From NCBI GenBank assembly GCA_002353975.1, contig DEKQ01000067.1, positions 1 to 11,121 on the forward strand: a stretch of DNA of 11,121 nt. The letters run 5' to 3'. The notes below the pieces were generated by a model that worked only from the letters and a program-made list of their open reading frames with translations, was not told where the DNA came from and made no database searches. This DNA comes from Prevotellaceae bacterium UBA2718. GTDB taxonomy: Bacteria > Bacteroidota > Bacteroidia > Bacteroidales > Bacteroidaceae. The position numbers were made by a program, and so were the translations under genes. Shown here one piece after another: positions 1 to 4,411 of this stretch (its first letter is position 1; each line of letters opens with the position of its first letter).

Positions 1-148
1 TTTAATTTCTACTATTGTAGATGTTTATTGCAAGGCGATTGCATCGCCGTGGCTATAAAGCCTAATTTCTACTATTGTAGATCGTTAAGTTCCAGAAGGG
101 TGAGACATCAGGGCTATAAAGCCAATTTAATTTCTACATTAGCAAGAT
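1..148 (+). CRISPR. Leader-distal end of a type V-A (Cas12a) CRISPR array
   Basis: Two exact copies of AATTTCTACTATTGTAGAT (4-22 and 64-82) carry the Cas12a repeat signature, with a TCTAC/GTAGA stem around a TATT loop. The 5' half of the repeat, GGCTATAAAGCC, is seen at 51-62 and 112-123. Combining the copies gives an inferred 36-nt consensus: GGCTATAAAGCC, then AATT, then TAATTTCTACTATTGTAGAT. The units are a partial repeat (1-22), spacer 1 (23-50, 28 nt), a repeat lacking 4 nt (51-82), spacer 2 (83-111, 29 nt) and a decayed repeat (112-148). Spacer lengths fit Cas12a arrays. The repeat orientation means + strand transcription, and the decayed repeat marks the old, leader-distal end. The leader, earlier spacers and any cas12a, cas4, cas1 and cas2 genes would lie upstream of the window. 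Whether the locus is intact cannot be seen here. Confidence 0.93.
112..148 (+). repeat. Degenerate terminal CRISPR repeat
   Basis: The first 26 nt (112-137) agree with the other repeat copies through TTCTAC, and keep the AATT segment at 124-127 that the internal repeat lacks. After that the sequence reads ATTAGCAAGAT instead of TATTGTAGAT, so the TCTAC/GTAGA stem needed for Cas12a recognition cannot form. Loss of the 3' half is typical of the last repeat of an array. No further repeat follows, so 149 onward is outside the array. Confidence 0.85.
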
Positions 149-214
149 AGCACCCTAAAAAACCGACAAAGCCAATTAACCCGGAACCCGTCTTATAACT
201 TTTTGTACTAAAAA

Positions 215-229
215 AAACTTAAAAAGTTT
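215..229. repeat. Palindrome overlapping the clpP -33 box
   Basis: AAACTT (215-220), AAA (221-223) and AAGTTT (224-229) form a perfect 6-bp inverted repeat. A wider pair, AACTTTTT at 197-204 and AAAAAGTT at 221-228, shares its right arm. The palindrome covers the TTTG element (227-230) of the promoter for clpP, so it could be an operator or an A/T-rich end signal for the CRISPR transcript. A/T-rich DNA makes such pairs by chance, so the role is speculative. Confidence 0.3.
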
Positions 230-258
230 GTCCATGTGAAGTATTTTCAGTAACTTTG
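227..258 (+). promoter_or_regulatory. Bacteroidetes-type promoter for clpP-clpX-recQ
   Basis: TTTG at 227-230 and TAACTTTG at 251-258 match the Bacteroidetes -33 (TTTG) and -7 (TAnnTTTG) elements, with 20 nt between them, which is the usual spacing. Transcription would start near 263-266, giving a leader of about 70 nt before clpP. The next comparable promoter is at 7361, so this one probably drives all four genes to 7336. Confidence 0.82.
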
Positions 259-266
259 TATGTGAT

Positions 267-297
267 AAAATTCGTGCAAGAGCCACGTATTTTTTTT
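267..297 (+). promoter_or_regulatory. Possible leader hairpin with T-run
   Basis: AAAAT (267-271) and CGTG (273-276) can pair with CACG (284-287) and ATTTT (289-293) across one T-T mismatch, leaving a 7-nt loop. The T-run continues to 297. It starts within a few nt of the predicted transcription start, so it would be the first structure in the clpP mRNA. It could be a 5' stabilising hairpin or a weak attenuator. The stem is mostly A/T, so a real role is uncertain. Confidence 0.35.
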
Positions 298-332
298 CCT
301 ATACATTATTATATATTATATATAACTGAGAT

Positions 333-1046
333 ATGATGAACATAACAAGCGATTTTCGCAAATATGCCACAAGCAAGCTTCGCATGAGCGGCCTGGCGCT
401 CGACGATGTGATGGCAGCACAGAACCAGTACCTCAATCCTTACATTCTTGAGGAGCGCAAGCTGAACGTGACCCAGATGGATGTTTTCTCACGCCTCATG
501 ATGGAGCGTATCATCTTCCTTGGAACAGAAATCAATGACTATACAGCCAACACGATACAGGCGCAGTTGCTTTACCTGGACTCTACGGACCCGGGCAAGG
601 ACATCTCCATATACATCAACTCCCCCGGCGGCAGCGTGACAGCCGGACTGGGTATCTATGACACTATGCAGTTCATCTCGTCTGACGTCGCTACCATCTG
701 CACAGGCATGGCGGCATCGATGGGCGCAGTACTGCTGGTGGCCGGACAGGCCGGCAAGCGTCAGGCCCTGCCCCACTCACGCGTCATGATACACCAGCCA
801 CTCGGAGGCGTGCAGGGACAAGCCAGCGACATCGAGATTGAGGCTCGCGAGATACAGAAATTCAAGAAAGAACTCTATACTATCATCTCCAAGCATTCCA
901 ATCAGCCATACGACAAGGTGTGGGCCGACTCGGACCGCAACTACTGGATGACGGCAGAAGAAGCTAAGAACTACGGCATGATAGACCAGATACTTGAGAG
1001 AAAGGCGGAACAAGACAATGACAAAGAAAACAACACATTGCTGTAG
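333..1046 (+). CDS. clpP: ATP-dependent Clp protease proteolytic subunit ClpP
   Basis: This is the serine peptidase of the Clp system. Family members assemble as two stacked heptamers and degrade proteins fed by an AAA+ partner, here surely ClpX. Visible landmarks are the NSPGG oxyanion region (96-100), the nucleophile Ser129 in GMAASMGA, and His154 in MIHQPLGG. Ser to His spacing is 25 residues, as in E. coli. The third triad residue aligns with Asn203 (DRNYW) where E. coli has Asp, which is unusual. The 237-aa protein has an N-terminal stretch of about 36 residues before the conserved ILEERKLNV segment, part of which may be a propeptide. Translation may begin at 333 or at the adjacent ATG at 336. 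The leader (149-332) is A/T-rich without a clear Shine-Dalgarno. The last 29 nt overlap clpX. Identity is certain; only the activity is open. Confidence 0.97.
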   Translation: MMNITSDFRKYATSKLRMSGLALDDVMAAQNQYLNPYILEERKLNVTQMDVFSRLMMERIIFLGTEINDYTANTIQAQLLYLDSTDPGKDISIYINSPGGSVTAGLGIYDTMQFISSDVATICTGMAASMGAVLLVAGQAGKRQALPHSRVMIHQPLGGVQGQASDIEIEAREIQKFKKELYTIISKHSNQPYDKVWADSDRNYWMTAEEAKNYGMIDQILERKAEQDNDKENNTLL

Positions 1047-2262
1047 CTTCTGCGGCAAGTCGGAGAACGAGGTGCGCCTGCTCATCACGGGCATGAACGG
1101 CTACATCTGCGATGACTGTGTGGCTCAGGCCAACGAGATAATACGCACTGTCGTGAACGGCAACGCACCGGAAAATGCCAACAATAATGACACGCAGGGC
1201 GCCTATGCCGCAGGAAAGAACCAGCCTATCCCCAAGCCACAGGAGATAAAAGCCTATCTGGATCAGTATGTGATAGGTCAGGATGATGCGAAGCGATTCC
1301 TCTCAGTGGCGGTATATAACCACTACAAGCGCCTGTCACAGCCTGATGACAACGACGGAGTGGAGATAGAGAAGTCGAACATCATCATGGTCGGCTCTAC
1401 AGGTACCGGCAAGACACTCTTGGCACGCACCATAGCCCGCCAGCTCAATGTGCCGTTCACCATCGTAGACGCCACCGTCTTCACCGAGGCCGGCTACGTG
1501 GGCGAAGATGTGGAGAGCATCCTGACACGCCTGCTACAGGTAGCAGACTATGACCTGGAGGCGGCGCAGCGCGGCATCGTATTCATCGATGAGATAGACA
1601 AGATAGCACGCAAGAGCGACAACCCCAGCATCACCCGCGACGTGAGTGGTGAGGGCGTGCAGCAGGGATTGCTGAAGCTCCTTGAGGGCACCATCGTCAA
1701 CGTGCCGCCAAAGGGGGGACGCAAGCACCCCGATCAGGACTACATACACGTTGACACGCGCAATATCCTCTTCATCTGCGGCGGAGCATTTGACGGCATA
1801 GAGCAGAAGATAGCGCAACGCATGAACGCACATACCGTGGGCTATAACAGCGTACAGAATGTGAGACGCATCGACAAGAGAGACCTGATGAAGTATGTTG
1901 CGCCACAAGACCTGAAATCCTTTGGACTCATACCCGAGATTATAGGACGTCTGCCGGTGCTGACCCACCTTGAGCCACTGGACCACGATGCGTTGCGACG
2001 CATCCTTACGGAGCCGAAGAACAGCATCGTGCGACAGTACATCAAGCTTTTCCGCATGGACAAGATTGAGCTGACCTTTACCACCGAGGCGCTGGATTAT
2101 ATCGTTGACAAGGCTGTAGAATATAAACTCGGAGCGCGCGGACTGAGGTCCATCGTAGAGAACATCATGACGGATGCCATGTATGAGGCTCCTTCCAAAA
2201 ACATCTCACGCTTTGAAGTAACTAAAGATTATGCCGAGCAACAACTTGCTAAAACCGCTTAA
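1018..2262 (+). CDS. clpX: ATP-dependent Clp protease ATP-binding subunit ClpX
   Basis: ClpX is the hexameric AAA+ unfoldase that recognises tagged substrates and threads them into ClpP. From the ATG at 1018 the protein is 414 aa. It shows an N-terminal zinc-binding domain with Cys9, Cys12, Cys31 and Cys34; Walker A GSTGTGKT (126-133); pore loop GYVGEDVE (159-166); Walker B IVFIDEID (187-194); the RKH loop (235-237); a VGY at 274-276 in the place of the ClpP-docking IGF loop; Arg311 in GRLPV; and sensor-2 GARGLR (372-377). I chose the ATG at 1018 because it places the zinc domain at the usual distance from the N-terminus and has AAAGGCGG about 10 nt upstream. A TTG at 994 is in frame but adds only 8 charged residues. 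The start lies inside clpP and the end overlaps recQ by 32 nt, which suggests translational coupling. Confidence 0.97.
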   Translation: MTKKTTHCCSFCGKSENEVRLLITGMNGYICDDCVAQANEIIRTVVNGNAPENANNNDTQGAYAAGKNQPIPKPQEIKAYLDQYVIGQDDAKRFLSVAVYNHYKRLSQPDDNDGVEIEKSNIIMVGSTGTGKTLLARTIARQLNVPFTIVDATVFTEAGYVGEDVESILTRLLQVADYDLEAAQRGIVFIDEIDKIARKSDNPSITRDVSGEGVQQGLLKLLEGTIVNVPPKGGRKHPDQDYIHVDTRNILFICGGAFDGIEQKIAQRMNAHTVGYNSVQNVRRIDKRDLMKYVAPQDLKSFGLIPEIIGRLPVLTHLEPLDHDALRRILTEPKNSIVRQYIKLFRMDKIELTFTTEALDYIVDKAVEYKLGARGLRSIVENIMTDAMYEAPSKNISRFEVTKDYAEQQLAKTA

Positions 2263-4396
2263 ACACTACTTCGGCTTCGACTCCTTCAAGGGTCGGCAGG
2301 AGGAGGTCATCAGGCACTTGCTTGATGGCAATGACTGCTTTGTGCTGATGCCTACAGGCGGTGGCAAGTCGCTGTGCTATCAGCTGCCTTCACTCATCAT
2401 GCCGGGCACGGCGATAGTGATATCACCGTTGATAGCCCTGATGAAGAACCAGGTGGATGTAATCAACGGCATCAGTGAGCACAACGGAGTGGCGCACTGC
2501 CTGAATTCCTCCATGAACCGCGGAGCGATAGACCAGGTGAAGGCAGACATCAAGGCAGGCATCACGAAGCTGCTCTACATGGCTCCGGAATCGCTGCAGA
2601 AGGAAGAATACATCAACTTCCTGAAGAGCGTCAAGGTGTCATTCTTTGCCGTTGACGAAGCCCACTGTATCTCAGAGTGGGGACATGACTTCCGCCCTGA
2701 GTACCGCCGCATACGTCCCATTGTAAACATCATAGGACGCGCCCCCATCATCGCCCTCACCGCCACAGCGACGGAGAAGGTGCGCACAGACATAAAGAAG
2801 AACCTCGACATCAGCGACTGCAAGGACTTCATGAGCTCCTTCAACCGCCCGAGCCTGTACTACGAGGTGCGCTCCAAGTCATCAGACATAGACAAGCAGA
2901 TTATCCGCTTCATAAAGCAACATCCCGGCAAGAGCGGCATCGTCTATTGCCTGTCGCGCAAGAAGGTGGAGGAACTGGCAGAAGTGTTGATAGCCAACGA
3001 CATAAAGGCCGCAGCCTATCATGCCGGCCTCGACAACGCCGTAAGGAATCAGACGCAGGACGATTTCCTCATGGAACGCATTGACGTCATCTGTGCCACG
3101 ATAGCCTTTGGCATGGGCATCGACAAGCCCGACGTGCGCTTCGTCATACACTATGACATACCGAAATCCCTGGAGGGATACTACCAGGAGACCGGGCGCG
3201 CAGGACGTGACGGCGGAGAGGGCATCTGCATAGCATTCTATTCGCAGAAAGACCTTCAGAAGCTTGAGAAGTTCATGGACAACAAGAGCGTCGTGGAGCA
3301 GGACATCGGCAAGCTGCTGCTGCAGGAGACGGCAGCATACGCCGAATCGTCAATATGTCGCCGCAAGATGCTGCTGAAGTATTTCGGCGAGGATTATCCC
3401 TACGACAACTGCGACAACTGCGACAACTGCAAGCATCCGAAGAAGCGAATAGAAGCCACGGAAGGATTGGAGTATATCCTGCGCGCCGTACTGACGCTCA
3501 AGGAGTCATTCAAGACAAATTACGTCATAGACTTCGTCAAGGGGCGCAAGACCGACGACATAGAGTCTCACAAGCATCATCAGCTTGAGAACTTCGGTTG
3601 CGGTGCAAAGCTGAACGACAAGTTGTGGAATCCAATAGTACGCGAGGCCATAATTGAGGGCTTCATTCGCAAGGACATCGAGAGCTTCGGCAACCTGAAG
3701 GTGACAGAAGCCGGCAACAAGTGGCTTGAAGACCCGAGCCAGTTCTACGTCACAGAAGACAATACCTTTACGGAGGATGTAGAGAGCAGTCCTGCCAGCG
3801 GAGCATTGGACCCCACCCTCTTCGCTATGCTCAAGGGACTGCGTCGCACAGAGGCTGAGAAGCACGGCGTGCAGCCATACATCGTGTTCCAAGAGCCGTC
3901 ACTGGAACAGATGGCCACCATGTATCCCACCACACTCCAGGAACTTACGAACATTCAGGGTGTGGGACAGGGTAAGGCAAAGCGTTACGGACAGCCGTTC
4001 TGCGACCTTATAAAGCAGTACTGCGAGGAGAATGACATCCTGCGGCCACAGGACCTGCGCGTCAAGAGCGTGGCAAAGAACTCTATGCAGAAACTCAAGA
4101 TCGTGCAATGCATAGACCGCAAGATGCCGCTCAACGAGATATGCTCCTCACTCGGAATAAAATATGGCGATCTGCTCACCGAACTGGAAGCCATCGTATA
4201 TAGCGGTACACGGCTGGACCTGAACTACTACGTGGAAGACATCATGGACGAGGAGCAGATAGATGACATCTACGGCTACTTCTCAGAGGCCGACAGCGAC
4301 AGCCTCGATGATGCCATATCCGAATTTGGAGGTGACTATAGCGATGATGACATACGCCTTATACGCATCCTATACATATCAGAAAACGCTAACTAA
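2231..4396 (+). CDS. recQ: ATP-dependent DNA helicase RecQ
   Basis: RecQ is a 3'-5' superfamily 2 helicase that works in recombination repair and stalled-fork processing. Landmarks in the 721-aa protein are the motif 0 glutamine (Gln23), Walker A PTGGGKS (41-47), DEAH (142-145), TATAT (177-181) and motif VI QETGRAGRDG (319-328). Zinc ligands Cys377, Cys394, Cys397 and Cys400 follow the expected C-X16-C-X2-C-X2-C spacing. A winged-helix RQC region (about 405-500) and an HRDC domain (about 525-600, with the helix-hairpin-like IQGVGQGKAKRYG) come next. About 115 further residues end in an acidic tail (roughly 669-707); this C-terminal part exceeds E. coli RecQ but, as I recall, is usual in Bacteroidetes. 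The ATG at 2231 lies within clpX and puts KHYFGFDSF at the normal distance from the N-terminus. The gene ends 15 nt before the transporter and in the same frame. Confidence 0.96.
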   Translation: MPSNNLLKPLKHYFGFDSFKGRQEEVIRHLLDGNDCFVLMPTGGGKSLCYQLPSLIMPGTAIVISPLIALMKNQVDVINGISEHNGVAHCLNSSMNRGAIDQVKADIKAGITKLLYMAPESLQKEEYINFLKSVKVSFFAVDEAHCISEWGHDFRPEYRRIRPIVNIIGRAPIIALTATATEKVRTDIKKNLDISDCKDFMSSFNRPSLYYEVRSKSSDIDKQIIRFIKQHPGKSGIVYCLSRKKVEELAEVLIANDIKAAAYHAGLDNAVRNQTQDDFLMERIDVICATIAFGMGIDKPDVRFVIHYDIPKSLEGYYQETGRAGRDGGEGICIAFYSQKDLQKLEKFMDNKSVVEQDIGKLLLQETAAYAESSICRRKMLLKYFGEDYPYDNCDNCDNCKHPKKRIEATEGLEYILRAVLTLKESFKTNYVIDFVKGRKTDDIESHKHHQLENFGCGAKLNDKLWNPIVREAIIEGFIRKDIESFGNLKVTEAGNKWLEDPSQFYVTEDNTFTEDVESSPASGALDPTLFAMLKGLRRTEAEKHGVQPYIVFQEPSLEQMATMYPTTLQELTNIQGVGQGKAKRYGQPFCDLIKQYCEENDILRPQDLRVKSVAKNSMQKLKIVQCIDRKMPLNEICSSLGIKYGDLLTELEAIVYSGTRLDLNYYVEDIMDEEQIDDIYGYFSEADSDSLDDAISEFGGDYSDDDIRLIRILYISENAN
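3404..3430 (+). repeat. Triple 9-bp tandem repeat in the recQ zinc-site codons
   Basis: GACAACTGC occurs three times in a row at 3404-3412, 3413-3421 and 3422-3430. It encodes Asp-Asn-Cys three times and supplies zinc ligands Cys394, Cys397 and Cys400. The repeat is exact at DNA level, so one-unit gain or loss by slippage would stay in frame but alter the zinc site. Confidence 0.9.
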
Positions 4397-4411
4397 CAAC
4401 ACTTTATCTCT

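Noticed and set aside
83..111. Spacer 2 as a self-targeting guide against this window
   Set aside because: By eye I find no matching stretch elsewhere in the window; the rest of the genome cannot be tested here.
994..1017. TTG at 994 as the clpX start
   Set aside because: It adds eight charged residues before the conserved N-terminus; the ATG at 1018 has a purine-rich AAAGGCGG upstream and gives a normal ClpX.
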